A DNA stretch of 64,000 bases from Bradyrhizobium arachidis (GCF_015291705.1 NZ_CP030050.1:8990001-9054000), one strand, 5' to 3'; shown: positions 35,090 through 44,815, counted from the first letter of the stretch. The notes: generated by a model not told the origin, from the sequence alone. Made by a program: numbers and translations.

Positions 35090-35137
35090 GAGCACGATCT
35101 TTCGGAAAACCGCTGCACACTTTTCCGGATCGTGCTC
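35090..35137. repeat. Rhizobial GAGCACGATC hairpin repeat in a divergent promoter
   Basis: GAGCACGATC and GATCGTGCTC form the outer stem, with CGGAAAA and TTTTCCG as the inner stem. The motif is a dispersed hairpin I recognise from rhizobial genomes. Here it occupies the short promoter between the LysR and TauE-type genes. Confidence 0.75.
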
Positions 35138-35215
35138 CAGACTTCGTAGCAGACGAAGGCTATCTCCGGAACCTCCAGATTGTGCCGGGATGCAGCTTCG
35201 GTCAATGTGTCCGAC

Positions 35216-35968
35216 ATGATCGACCCGCTTCTCATCGTCATCGCCGCCGTGTTCCTGATCGCCGGATTCGTCAAGGGCGTGGTCGGGCTCGGCCTGCCGA
35301 CCGTCTCCATGGGCCTGCTTGCGGTGAGCATGACGCCCAGCCGCGCGATCGCCATCGTGATCGTGCCCGCCATCGTCACCAACATCTGGCAGACTTTTGT
35401 CGGCCCTTATTTGCGCGACATCCTGAAGCGGCTATGGCCGCTGATGATCGGCACCGTGGTCGGCTGCTGGCTCAATGCCGGCGCGCTCACCGGCCCCCAT
35501 GCACGCTACGGCACCGTGGTGCTTGGCGTCCTGTTGGTGATCTACGCGATCATCGGTCTCAGCAAATTCAAGTTCCACGTCGCGCCGCAGAACGAGAAAT
35601 GGGTCGGCGGCGTGGTCGGCCTCATCACCGGCGTGATCTCGGCCTCGACGGGCGTGCAGGTGATCCCCTCGATGCCGTTCATGCAGGCGATCGGCATGGA
35701 GAAGGACGAACTGGTGCAGGCGCTCGGCGTGTTCTTCACCACCGCGACGCTGGCGCTCGCCTTCAATCTCACCGCCGGTGGATTGCTGACACCGGCCAAT
35801 GCCGTGCCGGGCGCCGTCGCGATGGCGATGGCCTTTGCCGGCATGTTCGTCGGCCAGTCGGTGCGGGCGCGGATGCCGGCAGAAGCGTTCCGCCGCTGGT
35901 TTTTGATCGCGATGATTTTGCTGGGGCTTTATCTCGTCGGCGGCGCGCTGCTGAAAGAGTTCGCCTGA
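35216..35968 (+). CDS. TauE/SafE family membrane transporter
   Basis: The 250-residue protein has about eight hydrophobic segments and matches the TauE/SafE family (FVKGVVGLGLPTVSMGLL; later LITGVISASTGVQVIPSMPFM). Family members move sulfite, sulfoacetate or other organic anions. The ATG at 35216 is preferred over a GTG at 35180. The gene is divergent from a LysR gene, which probably senses its substrate. Confidence 0.85.
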   Translation: MIDPLLIVIAAVFLIAGFVKGVVGLGLPTVSMGLLAVSMTPSRAIAIVIVPAIVTNIWQTFVGPYLRDILKRLWPLMIGTVVGCWLNAGALTGPHARYGTVVLGVLLVIYAIIGLSKFKFHVAPQNEKWVGGVVGLITGVISASTGVQVIPSMPFMQAIGMEKDELVQALGVFFTTATLALAFNLTAGGLLTPANAVPGAVAMAMAFAGMFVGQSVRARMPAEAFRRWFLIAMILLGLYLVGGALLKEFA

Positions 35969-35994
35969 GGTCTACGATTTCGGCTCATAGAGAT

Positions 35995-36088
35995 CGTAGG
36001 GTGGGCAAAGCGAAGCGTGCCCACCATTCCTGACCGTCCGGATCGCCAAATGGCGGGCACGGCGCTCTGCGCCTTTGCCCACCCTACG
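35995..36088. repeat. Dispersed palindromic repeat, GTAGGGTGGGCAAAG family
   Basis: CGTAGGGTGGGCAAAGCG at the left end is matched by the complement GCCTTTGCCCACCCTACG at the right, with an imperfect inner region (GCGTGCCCACC / GGCGGGCAC). It separates two convergent genes. Confidence 0.85.
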
Positions 36089-36110
36089 CAATGTCATTCG
36101 TTCGAACGAT

Positions 36111-36743
36111 CTACCGCGTCTCCAGCATGGCGACGCGGATGCCGAGATAGATGAAGAGGCCGCCGAGCGCGCGGTTGACCCAGGCGATCGCGCCTTCGGA
36201 GCTGCGCAAGCGATGCGCGGCCTTGGCGGCGAAAGCGGCCAGCACCAGGCACCACAGCGTTCCCGTCGAGATGAAGATCAGGCCGAGCGTCAGGAAGGCG
36301 AGCGGCTTGTGGGCGGAATCGGCTGCGACGAATTGCGGCAGGAAAGCCAGGAAGAACAGCGCGACCTTGGGATTGAGCGCATTGGTGAAGACGCCCTGGA
36401 GGAACACAAGTCGCAGCGAGCTCCGCGCCGGCTCGTCGATGGCCGTCGCCAGCACCGGGCGCGCCCACAACATTTGAAGCCCGGTGACGATGAGATAGGC
36501 CGCGCCGACCAGCTTCACGAGCGAGAATGCGGTGGACGAGGCCATCAGCAAGGCCGAAAGGCCGATCGCGGCGCCCGCGACATGGAAAAAGCAGCCGCAG
36601 CTGATGCCAAGCGCGGCCGCGGCGCCACCCCGCCAGCCCATCTGCATGCTGCGGCCGATCACATAGACCGTATCCGGGCCCGGGGTGATGTTGAGCACTA
36701 TGCCCGCCAGGATGAAAAGCCAGATCTCGTGAATGCCCAGCAT
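36111..36743 (-). CDS. LysE family amino-acid exporter
   Basis: The 210-residue protein has five to six hydrophobic helices and the LysE/RhtB signatures NITPGPDTVYVIGRSM and QGVFTNALNPKVALFFLAFLP. Members export lysine, arginine, threonine or homoserine lactones. The ATG at 36743 gives a standard start; an ATG at 36773 is also open. The neighbouring cyclase-TPR gene is divergent. Confidence 0.88.
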   Translation of the reverse strand: MLGIHEIWLFILAGIVLNITPGPDTVYVIGRSMQMGWRGGAAAALGISCGCFFHVAGAAIGLSALLMASSTAFSLVKLVGAAYLIVTGLQMLWARPVLATAIDEPARSSLRLVFLQGVFTNALNPKVALFFLAFLPQFVAADSAHKPLAFLTLGLIFISTGTLWCLVLAAFAAKAAHRLRSSEGAIAWVNRALGGLFIYLGIRVAMLETR

Positions 36744-36962
36744 GTGAGGTGCCCGCCCGACCGCCCGCCACAAAGGGTCGGCTTAGTCGGTTCGCCCGCC
36801 GGCGTCCACCACCAGGATGCGTCAAATTTACCGCGAATTTGCAATGCGGATCATACTTTCGCTCGGCCGCATCTGCTCTATAAAGGCAGGGTTCTTGAAA
36901 TGCGGGATTCGAGGCGACTGCCACGCGGTGGCCGGTCCTCGATCCCTTGGAGCTCCGGGGCT

Positions 36963-38759
36963 ATGGAAAGACGTTTGGCTGCCATCGTCTGCGCCGATGT
37001 CGCCGGCTATTCGCGCATGATGGGCAGCGACGAGGCCGGCACCCATGCCGCCTTCAAAGCCCATCGCAGCGCGATTCACCCCATTGTCCTCAATCACGGC
37101 GGCCGCGTCGTCAAAAACACCGGCGACGGCTTCCTGCTGGAATTCCCCTCGATCGTCGGCGCCACTGAGGCCGCGATCGCGATGCAGACGCTGATGGCGG
37201 AGCGCAACCACCATCTGCCGACCGACCGCGCCATGCAATTCCGGCTTGGCATCCACATGGGTGATGTCATCGCCGACGAGGACGAGGTCTTCGGCGACGA
37301 CGTCAACATCGCCGTTCGCCTCGAAGCGGTGGCGAGCCCCGGCGGCTTCGCGATCTCGGCCAAGGCCTACCGGGAGGCGAGCAAGCATCTCCAGGTGCCG
37401 CTGACCGATGCCGGCAACCACCGTTTCAAGAACATCAAGGACGCGGTCGGGGTCTTCACCTGGACGCCCGAGAACGCACCGGCGCTCCTCCCCGAGCTGC
37501 GGGAAGCGTCCGTCCTGTCGCAGCAGTACCGCACCGCGATCGTCGGCGTGCTGCCCTTCGCCAATCTCAGCGACGCCCAGGACGAATATTTCTCCGACGG
37601 CCTGACCGAGGATCTGATCCACGCGCTGGCGCTGCAATCGTTCTATCGCGTGCTGAGCCGCAACTCGACCTTCGCCTTCAAGGGCAAGAATGTCTCGACC
37701 CGCCTGATCGCGCGCGAGATCGACGCCACCTATCTGATCCAGGGCTCGGTGCGGCGCGCCGGCGCAAAAATCCGTGTCACCGCCGAGCTGATCGCCCCCG
37801 AGACCGGCGAGCAGCTCTGGACCGGCCGCTACGACCGCGACATCGGCGACCTCTTTGCGATGCAGGACGAGATCACTACCAATCTGTCCGCCGCCATCGC
37901 CACCGAGATCGTCCGCGCGGAAGCCTCGGCGCCGGCGCGGCCCTCCACCGACGTGACCGCCTGGGACCGCTTCCTCAAGGGGCTGTCGCATTACTACCGG
38001 CAGACCAAGGAGGACCTCGCCACCGCCGTCGACCTGTTCCGGGAGGCCATCAGGCTCGATCCCAAACTGTCGATCGCGCACGCCTATCTCGCCACGATCC
38101 AAATCCAGAGCATCCAGTTCGGCTGGGTCAAGGGCACGCGCGAAATGTGGGCCGAGGCGATGAACCTCGCCGAGACCAGCGTCCGGCTCGACCCGCGTTC
38201 CTCCTTTGCGTTCTCGATCCTATCCTGGGCGCATGCGATGGAAGGCCATTACGAGGCCGCGATGGACGCCGCCAAGCGCGCGGTCGCACTCAATCCCTAC
38301 GACATGGGCGCGCGCGGCGTGCTCGGCATCTGCCATTTCGTGATCGGCGAGCACCGCGAGGCGATCGAGCTGTTCTCGATGGCCGCCCAACGCGACAACA
38401 GCGACCCGCGCTATCAATGGGCCGCGCTGAACGCCTTCAGCCATTATCTGTTGAGACAATACGACGCGACGCTGTCATGGGCCCGCGAGCAGCTCTACAT
38501 CAACCCGAACCACATGCAGGCGCTGGCGATCCGCGCGGCGGCGCTGGCACAGTTGCGCCGGGACGATGAGGCGGCGGAGGCCACCGTGGTGCTGATGACC
38601 AATTACCCGACCCTGAATGTCGACCGTCACCTGCGCAATTTCCACTGGAAGCGGCCCGAGGACCTTGCCCATTACCGCGAGGGGCTGCTGAATGCGGGCG
38701 TGCCGCTCGGCAAGCTGACCCTTGTCCAGAGCGACGTCAAACGCGCCGCCGAATCCTAA
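36963..38759 (+). CDS. Class III nucleotide cyclase fused to a TolB/FlgO-like domain and TPR repeats
   Basis: The 598-residue protein begins with a cyclase domain (about 1-170; ICADVAGYSRMM and KNTGDGFLLEF). An approximately 120-residue domain (about 185-310) follows that resembles the FlgO/TolB N-terminal fold of adenylate-cyclase fusions (VLPFANLSDAQDEYFSDGLTED). The C-terminal 280 residues form TPR-like repeats. The upstream frame is open for another 296 codons but runs antisense to LysE and lacks family features, so ATG 36963 is used. Rhizobia carry many such cyclases. Input and substrate are unknown. Confidence 0.85.
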   Translation: MERRLAAIVCADVAGYSRMMGSDEAGTHAAFKAHRSAIHPIVLNHGGRVVKNTGDGFLLEFPSIVGATEAAIAMQTLMAERNHHLPTDRAMQFRLGIHMGDVIADEDEVFGDDVNIAVRLEAVASPGGFAISAKAYREASKHLQVPLTDAGNHRFKNIKDAVGVFTWTPENAPALLPELREASVLSQQYRTAIVGVLPFANLSDAQDEYFSDGLTEDLIHALALQSFYRVLSRNSTFAFKGKNVSTRLIAREIDATYLIQGSVRRAGAKIRVTAELIAPETGEQLWTGRYDRDIGDLFAMQDEITTNLSAAIATEIVRAEASAPARPSTDVTAWDRFLKGLSHYYRQTKEDLATAVDLFREAIRLDPKLSIAHAYLATIQIQSIQFGWVKGTREMWAEAMNLAETSVRLDPRSSFAFSILSWAHAMEGHYEAAMDAAKRAVALNPYDMGARGVLGICHFVIGEHREAIELFSMAAQRDNSDPRYQWAALNAFSHYLLRQYDATLSWAREQLYINPNHMQALAIRAAALAQLRRDDEAAEATVVLMTNYPTLNVDRHLRNFHWKRPEDLAHYREGLLNAGVPLGKLTLVQSDVKRAAES

Positions 38760-38952
38760 AAAGGCAGGCGGCGGCCGTCTGCGATCCCTTGCGGGTTTTC
38801 CCCGGCCTCGCGCCTGCCCGTGTTGACGCGACAGTGAATTCGGACACACTTCGCTACACGCTGAAGTAGTATAGTGTGCTGCCGGTTTGTTAGGACTTTT
38901 CGCGCTTTATCGGCGCGTTATTTCACGATTCGCTGTTTGTAGGATTTGGGCC

Positions 38953-41736
38953 ATGCACGACCCCGCTTCGAAGCCGCCCTTCGACCCCTCGATCCCAGTC
39001 TCGCCAGACAATCCCTGCCCGTTCCTGCGCGGCCTCGTCGGCGAAGGTTTTGTCGACGGCGGGACCGTCCCGCTCAACACGCTGTCGCAGACCATCGCGA
39101 ATGCGAGCGGCGAGACCGGACTGAAGAAGATCTGGGCCCGCATCCAGGTCCGCGGCGTTGCGACGATCGCCAACGGTTTCAGTCACATCCTCAAGAGCAT
39201 CTGGTCCGGCCCGCAGCTCGACGCGCTGCGCGGCGGTCCGCTGGACAAGCTGGGCGCCGGCTCGCGCATTCTCGGCGTCGACGGCAAGGTCAACGAGGAC
39301 GAGATCGCGCGCCTCCAGAGCTTCGGCCGGACCTACACCGATCCGAACACCGGCGTCAGCGAGCCCGGCCTCAACGCCGCGGAAATCAAGACCTTCATGC
39401 ACGACAATCTCAAGCGCGCCGGCAGCGCTGCGCGCTGGTACTACCCGGTGCTGATGCAGTTCGAATGGCCAGTCCTGCTGAAGATCATGGGCAAGGGCAA
39501 GGTCGACGGCAAGAAGGCGGAGCTCTATCTCAGCGTGGCCGACGTGCGCACGCTGTTCAACGAGCGCAAATTCCCCGGCAGGATCACCCAGCGGATCGTG
39601 TCACAGCCGCTGCTGTCATCCTGCGCACTCAGGTTTCGCTGGGCTCTCGGAATCGCGGGGCTCTTCCTCGCCGGCGCGCTTCTCGCGCTCGTTGCGGTCG
39701 CCGAATTCCCCAACCAGGTCCGCGCCATGCTGCCGCAGAAGGGAATCCTCGCGCAGCTGCTGCCGCCGCCGTTGCCCGCGGTGCCCGACACCAAGGCCGC
39801 TTTCTGGCTCGAGCAGAACTGGTCGCTGAAGGACCGGCACTGGTTTCACCATGCGAGCCAGGGCACTGCGACCTTCCCGGTGCCCTATGAGTGGTTCGTG
39901 GCGCTGGAGCAGCCGCGCCTGCGTCTGTTCTCGAAGCCGGGCATGATGAAGGACAGCGCCTATCTCGAAAGCTTCGGCTTCATCCCGAGCCCACAGTCGG
40001 TCCAGACCGACGAGACGACGTTGCGCCGCTTCGGCTACGCCAATGTCTATGACACGAAACAGGTACCGGGCTGGTCGACGAGATGGACGCCGGCCGAGAA
40101 CGTCGACGGCCTGCCGGTCGGCTTTGCACGGATGACCGGCGTCGTCGATCCCGCGAGCGGCCGACGCGAGGAGGACAAGATCGGGCTGACCTGCGCCGCC
40201 TGCCACACCGGCCAGATCCATTACCAGGGCATCGACGTCCGCTTCGACGGCGGCCCGGCCATGACCGACCTGAAGAAGCTCGAGCTCGCCACCGGCCTGT
40301 CGATCGCCTACACGCTCTACGTCCCGTTCCGCTTCGACCGCTTCGCCGATCGCGTGCTCGGCGCCGACGCCGGCAAGACGGATCGCGACGCGCTGAAGCA
40401 GAAGCTCAGCGCGATCGGCAAGTTCCTGATCGGCTGGCAGGAGAAATATAACGAGACGATCGAAGGCAAGAAGACCTGGGACGGCAGGCAGCAGAAAGAC
40501 ACCGAGGAAGGGTTCGGCCGCCTCGACGCCCTCAATCGCATCGGCAACCAGGTGTTCTCGCAGGATCTCGCACTGAGCGGGATCAAGGGATTCGAGAAGA
40601 ACCTGCACGCCCAGGACGCGCCGGTGAGCTATCCCCCGATCTGGACCGTGCCGTGGTTCAAGTTCGCGCAATACGACGCCTCGATCGAGCAGCCGCTGAT
40701 CCGCAACGCCGGCGAAGCGCTCGGCGTGACGGCGCTGCTCAACCTGTCCGACGCCTATCCCGGCGACAGGATCTGGCGCTCCTCGGTTCACGTCAACACG
40801 CTCGGCTGGATCGAGGACATGCTGAGGGGTCCCGATCCCTTCAAGTCGCCCGATCCCGCCACCGGTCCGAAATTCGGCGGCCTGCTGTCGCCGAAATGGC
40901 CGTCGCAAATCCTCGGCGATGCCTGGAGGATCGACAGGGACAAGGCCGAGAAGGGCCGCAAGATCTACGCCGAGATGTGCTCCGGATGCCATTTGCCAGC
41001 GGTCGACACCCCGGCATTCTGGTCGTCAGGACGCTGGGAGCCGAGCGGCGACAGCAAGGTGCTGAACGCGGTCACGATTCCCCTCAAGGAGATCAACACC
41101 GACCCCGAGCAGACGCTCGTGCTCAGCAACAGGATCATCGACGTGCCCGGCTTCCTGAAGGTCAATACGGCCGACCTGCAGACATGGTGGCAATGCGATG
41201 TCCCGACCGCGAGCGCCTCGCCCAACGAGATGGTCTATGCGCTCGGCCTGATGACGGTGGTGGATCTCGTCGCCCGCAAATGGATGGACGACGAGAAGCT
41301 GTCGGACGCCGAGCGGGCGAAGCTGTGGAATCTCGCGCGCAAGAACTGCCTCAATCCGGTGGGGGGAGCGCGCTACCGCGCGCGTCCGCTGAACGGCATC
41401 TGGGCGACGGCGCCCTATCTGCACAACGGTTCGGTGCCTTCGCTGTACTGGCTGCTCAAGCCGCAGAACGAACGCCCGACCAAATTCTGCATGGGCCGCC
41501 GCGACTATGATCCCGTGACCGTCGGCTTCGCCGTCACCGCCGACGAGCGCTGCAAGACGGGTGAAACGCAGTTCTCGATGACCGGATCGGACGGCAAGCC
41601 GGTCCAGGGCAACAGCGTGCGCGGCCATTCGTTCGAGCTTAAAGACGGCGAGCCGAGACGCGACGGCGTGATCGGCCGCATGTTCAAGGACGACGACGAG
41701 CGCTATGAGCTGATCGAGTATCTGAAGACGCTGTGA
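38953..41736 (+). CDS. Membrane-anchored dihaem cytochrome c, peroxidase/RoxA type, with a long N-terminal domain
   Basis: The 927-residue protein has a cytoplasmic N-terminal region of about 215 residues, with a possible EF-hand-like stretch (SRILGVDGKVNEDEIARLQ). One membrane helix follows (about 228-250), then a periplasmic part of about 670 residues with two c-type haem motifs, CAACH (414-418) and CSGCH (676-680). The periplasmic part matches the size and two-haem layout of RoxA/MauG-type proteins of the cytochrome c peroxidase superfamily. It may oxidise a lipid or polymer substrate. Its position beside kdsD suggests no clear link. Confidence 0.75.
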   Translation: MHDPASKPPFDPSIPVSPDNPCPFLRGLVGEGFVDGGTVPLNTLSQTIANASGETGLKKIWARIQVRGVATIANGFSHILKSIWSGPQLDALRGGPLDKLGAGSRILGVDGKVNEDEIARLQSFGRTYTDPNTGVSEPGLNAAEIKTFMHDNLKRAGSAARWYYPVLMQFEWPVLLKIMGKGKVDGKKAELYLSVADVRTLFNERKFPGRITQRIVSQPLLSSCALRFRWALGIAGLFLAGALLALVAVAEFPNQVRAMLPQKGILAQLLPPPLPAVPDTKAAFWLEQNWSLKDRHWFHHASQGTATFPVPYEWFVALEQPRLRLFSKPGMMKDSAYLESFGFIPSPQSVQTDETTLRRFGYANVYDTKQVPGWSTRWTPAENVDGLPVGFARMTGVVDPASGRREEDKIGLTCAACHTGQIHYQGIDVRFDGGPAMTDLKKLELATGLSIAYTLYVPFRFDRFADRVLGADAGKTDRDALKQKLSAIGKFLIGWQEKYNETIEGKKTWDGRQQKDTEEGFGRLDALNRIGNQVFSQDLALSGIKGFEKNLHAQDAPVSYPPIWTVPWFKFAQYDASIEQPLIRNAGEALGVTALLNLSDAYPGDRIWRSSVHVNTLGWIEDMLRGPDPFKSPDPATGPKFGGLLSPKWPSQILGDAWRIDRDKAEKGRKIYAEMCSGCHLPAVDTPAFWSSGRWEPSGDSKVLNAVTIPLKEINTDPEQTLVLSNRIIDVPGFLKVNTADLQTWWQCDVPTASASPNEMVYALGLMTVVDLVARKWMDDEKLSDAERAKLWNLARKNCLNPVGGARYRARPLNGIWATAPYLHNGSVPSLYWLLKPQNERPTKFCMGRRDYDPVTVGFAVTADERCKTGETQFSMTGSDGKPVQGNSVRGHSFELKDGEPRRDGVIGRMFKDDDERYELIEYLKTL

Positions 41737-41742
41737 GCTGAT

Positions 41743-41770
41743 GTGCCCGGGCTTGTCCCGGGCACGACGG
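41743..41770. repeat. Single hairpin of the GGGCTTGTCCCGG repeat family
   Basis: TGCCCGGG and CCCGGGCA form an eight-base stem around CTTGT. It is half of the unit seen at 7084-7170. It lies in the short gap between convergent genes and could also serve as a transcript end. Confidence 0.7.
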
Positions 41771-41778
41771 CGATAGGA

Positions 41779-42786
41779 CTACGCCACGCCGGCGCGCAGC
41801 AGGTCGTGCAGATGCACGATGCCGACCACCTTGTCCGCCTCGGTCACGACCAGCGTCGTGATCTTGCTTGTGTTCAGCACCTCGATCATTTCGGTCGCGA
41901 GCATCGAGGGCGGCACGGTCTTGGGCTGCCTGGTCATGATCTCGTCGACGGACGCCGTCAGCAGATCGGGGCGCATGTGGCGGCGCAGATCGCCGTCGGT
42001 GATGATGCCCGTGATGCCGCCGGCCTCATCGACGATGCAGACGCAGCCGAGGCCCTTGGCCGACATCTCGACCACCGCATCCGACATCTTGGTGCCGAGC
42101 GGCTTGACCGGAATCTCCGCGCCGGTGCGCATGTAGTCGCGGACAAATTTCAGCATCGCGCCCAGCTTGCCGCCGGGATGGAAATGCGCGAACTCGAGTG
42201 CGGTGAAGCCGCGGCCTTCGAGCAGCGCGATCGCGATGGCATCGCCGATCGCGACCTGCATCATGGTCGAGGTGGTCGGCGCCAGATTATGCGGGCAGGC
42301 CTCGCGCGCCTTCGGCAGCTCGATCACGATATCGGCGGCCTGTCCCAGCGAGGACGAAGCATTCGACGTCACCGCTATCATGGGAATTGCAAAGCGCGCC
42401 GAATAATTCACCAGCGTCTTCATCTCCGGCTGCTCGCCGGACCAGGACAACGCCATGATGACGTCGTCCGCGGTGATCATGCCGAGGTCGCCATGGGCGG
42501 CTTCCGCGGTGTGGACGAAGAACGCGGGCGTGCCGGTCGAGGCCAGGGTCGCCGCGATCTTGCGCGCCATGTGGCCGGACTTGCCGAGCCCGGTGACGAT
42601 GACGCGGCCCTTGGCGTTGCGGATCAGATCGACCGCCTTGGCAAACGCCTCGCCCAGCGGGCCGCGCAGCGCGGCGGCGAGCGCGTTGATGCCGCCGCTC
42701 TCCGTCTCCAGCGTGCGGAGCGCGGATTCGACGCTCTCAGGGATGGGGCCGGATGATTGGGTCATCAGCGGTTTCGAACTCGGCAT
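41779..42786 (-). CDS. kdsD: Arabinose-5-phosphate isomerase (KpsF/GutQ family)
   Basis: The 335-residue protein has an N-terminal SIS sugar-isomerase domain (GRVIVTGLGKSGHMARKIAA) and a C-terminal pair of CBS domains (about 205-335). It converts ribulose 5-phosphate to arabinose 5-phosphate, the first step to Kdo for lipopolysaccharide. The start could be 42786 or 42765; the former has GGACGAG before it. It faces the outer-membrane barrel gene across about 190 bases. Confidence 0.88.
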   Translation of the reverse strand: MPSSKPLMTQSSGPIPESVESALRTLETESGGINALAAALRGPLGEAFAKAVDLIRNAKGRVIVTGLGKSGHMARKIAATLASTGTPAFFVHTAEAAHGDLGMITADDVIMALSWSGEQPEMKTLVNYSARFAIPMIAVTSNASSSLGQAADIVIELPKAREACPHNLAPTTSTMMQVAIGDAIAIALLEGRGFTALEFAHFHPGGKLGAMLKFVRDYMRTGAEIPVKPLGTKMSDAVVEMSAKGLGCVCIVDEAGGITGIITDGDLRRHMRPDLLTASVDEIMTRQPKTVPPSMLATEMIEVLNTSKITTLVVTEADKVVGIVHLHDLLRAGVA

Positions 42787-42979
42787 GATCTCGTCCAGGA
42801 AGAGGTGGGCGTTCGCCCGTTGGCGCCTGCTTAGCACGCCCGGGCTGGTGAGGCGACGCGGCCGCAAATGCCCTCAACCGGTCATTAACCATAATTGTTT
42901 TAAGTCCATTAACGATGGGTTCCCGCCAGCCGGCGGAGGCCATCGTGGAAGCATTTGATTTCGTTGGAGTTATTCCATC

Positions 42980-44749
42980 GTGGGGTCGTCTCCAGGCAGG
43001 GGCCGGAGCAAGCGCGCGCAATTGTTGCGTGCGGCTTTGCCGTGTCTCGTCCCGTGCCTTGCGCTGACCGCTCTTGGAAGCGGCCCGGCGGTGGCCCAGA
43101 GCCTCACGCCCGACCTGTTCAATCCCAACCGCGGCAGCTTCGCCTCGCCCGACACGCTGCCGACACGCCGTACGGCGGGCGTGCCGCAGGCACCCTCGGA
43201 CGCGCTGCCGACGCTGCCCGATCCCGGTGCCGATCCGCGCAAGCGCCCGCAGACACCGGCGCCTTCGCGCCTCGGCCAAAACACAGCCGGTCAGGTCCCG
43301 ACCTACGGCCTGCCCGCCGCCAACGGCGCGAGCGGCTCGGGCTATGACTCGCTCAACCGCAAGCGGCAGCAGCCCAAGCTCTATCCCGGGCAGGCCAAGC
43401 CGAAGCGCCCGCTCGGTCCCGGCTCGCCGCCGCCGCCAGTAACGCCGGTGACGACGCTCGGCCCGCCGCGCATCGCGCCACCGCCGTCGGAGACCGCGCA
43501 CAAGACACCGGTCGCCCCGGCGATGGCCGGCAATGTGCCAGGCCAGCCGCTGCGCCGCCGCCTCAAGGCCGATGACGATGCGTTCGGCGCGGTCGGTGAC
43601 TATGCCGGCAGCTTCCTGATCAGGGGCGGGCTCGAGCTCTCCGCCGGCTACGACACCAACCCGGCGCGCCTGAACAAGCCGGTCGGCTCGCCGGTCTATG
43701 TCGTCGCGCCCGACCTCCTCGTGCAATCCGACTGGGAACGCCACGCGCTGGTCGCGGACCTGCGCGGCTCGTTCTCCGGCTACACCAACAACATGCCGGC
43801 GACGATCGACGGCTTTGCCTCGCCCTCGCCGGTCGAGATCGACCGGCCTGATTTCACCGGCCATGTCGACGGCCGCCTCGACGTCGACCGCGATCTCAAG
43901 CTGACCTCGCAGCTGCGTCTGCGGCTCGCCACCGACAATCCCGGCAGCCCGAACGTGCAGGCCGGCCTGCAGAAATATCCGGTTTACGCCACCTACGGCA
44001 CGACGCTCGGTTTCGACCAGACCTTCAACCGTTTCCAGGTCGCCGCCGGCGCCACCGTCGACCGCACCGCCTACACGGATTCAAAGCTCACCGACGGCTC
44101 GACCTTCAGCAACAACGACCGCGACTTCAACCAGTATGGCGGCGTCGGCCGCTTCTCCTACGAGCTGAAGCCGGGCCTCAAGCCCTTCGTCGAGATCGAG
44201 GGCGACACCCGCGTCCACGACCAGGCCGCCGACCGCAACGGCTACTTCCGCGATTCAAACGGCGGCTATGCCAAGGTCGGCTCGTCCTTCGAGTTCTCGC
44301 GCATCCTCATCGGCGAGGTCTCGGTCGGTTATTCCGCACGCAACTATACCGACCCGCGCCTCAGCCAGCTCTCCGGCTTCCTCACCGCGGGCTCACTGAT
44401 CTGGAATGCGAGCGGCCTCACCACCGTGAAACTTGCCACCGACACGCAGATCGCCGAGACCACCGTCCCCGGCTCGTCCGGCGTGCTGGTGCACACCTAC
44501 GGTGTCGAAGTCGATCACGACTTCCGCCGCTGGCTCACGGCGGTCGGCAAGTTCACCTACGGCACCTACGATTACCAGAACCAGGGTCGCAACGACAAAA
44601 CCTTCTCGCTCGAAGGCAATCTGATCTACAAGCTCAACCGCAACGTCTGGATCAAGAGCACGCTGCGGCACGACATCCTGGATTCGAACCAGGCGGGATC
44701 GAGCTCGCAGGGGACGGTGGTGATGCTGGGGGTGAGGCTGCAGAATTGA
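42980..44749 (+). CDS. Outer-membrane beta-barrel protein with a proline-rich N-terminal region
   Basis: The 589-residue product starts at a GTG with GGAG nine bases upstream. A signal peptide (to about residue 40, SGPAVAQ) is followed by about 150 residues rich in proline, serine and alanine, then a beta-barrel domain. The barrel has alternating aromatic/hydrophobic strands (YEVGRFSYELK and similar) and ends MLGVRLQN. This resembles the outer_membrane_beta-barrel_2 family, often near surface-polysaccharide genes. Substrate is unknown. Confidence 0.75.
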   Translation: MGSSPGRGRSKRAQLLRAALPCLVPCLALTALGSGPAVAQSLTPDLFNPNRGSFASPDTLPTRRTAGVPQAPSDALPTLPDPGADPRKRPQTPAPSRLGQNTAGQVPTYGLPAANGASGSGYDSLNRKRQQPKLYPGQAKPKRPLGPGSPPPPVTPVTTLGPPRIAPPPSETAHKTPVAPAMAGNVPGQPLRRRLKADDDAFGAVGDYAGSFLIRGGLELSAGYDTNPARLNKPVGSPVYVVAPDLLVQSDWERHALVADLRGSFSGYTNNMPATIDGFASPSPVEIDRPDFTGHVDGRLDVDRDLKLTSQLRLRLATDNPGSPNVQAGLQKYPVYATYGTTLGFDQTFNRFQVAAGATVDRTAYTDSKLTDGSTFSNNDRDFNQYGGVGRFSYELKPGLKPFVEIEGDTRVHDQAADRNGYFRDSNGGYAKVGSSFEFSRILIGEVSVGYSARNYTDPRLSQLSGFLTAGSLIWNASGLTTVKLATDTQIAETTVPGSSGVLVHTYGVEVDHDFRRWLTAVGKFTYGTYDYQNQGRNDKTFSLEGNLIYKLNRNVWIKSTLRHDILDSNQAGSSSQGTVVMLGVRLQN

Positions 44750-44815
44750 GGCGGCGGCGCGTGGCGTTGGGGCGAATGCTGCTTGGTTTGCTCCGCTCTC
44801 GCCACCCACTCCGTG

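Noticed and set aside
36075..36962. An in-frame 296-codon extension of the cyclase-TPR gene
   Set aside because: It lies antisense to the LysE exporter and has low-complexity, charged composition. The cyclase family starts at the ATG at 36963.
41743..41770. The hairpin between the cytochrome and kdsD genes as an intrinsic terminator
   Set aside because: It has a strong stem but no T-run on either strand and matches a dispersed repeat, so it is listed as a repeat.
42885..42913. TTAACCAT and TTAAC motifs before the outer-membrane barrel gene, resembling CtrA half sites
   Set aside because: The spacing does not fit TTAA-N7-TTAA, and AT-rich promoters contain such words by chance. Not listed as a site.
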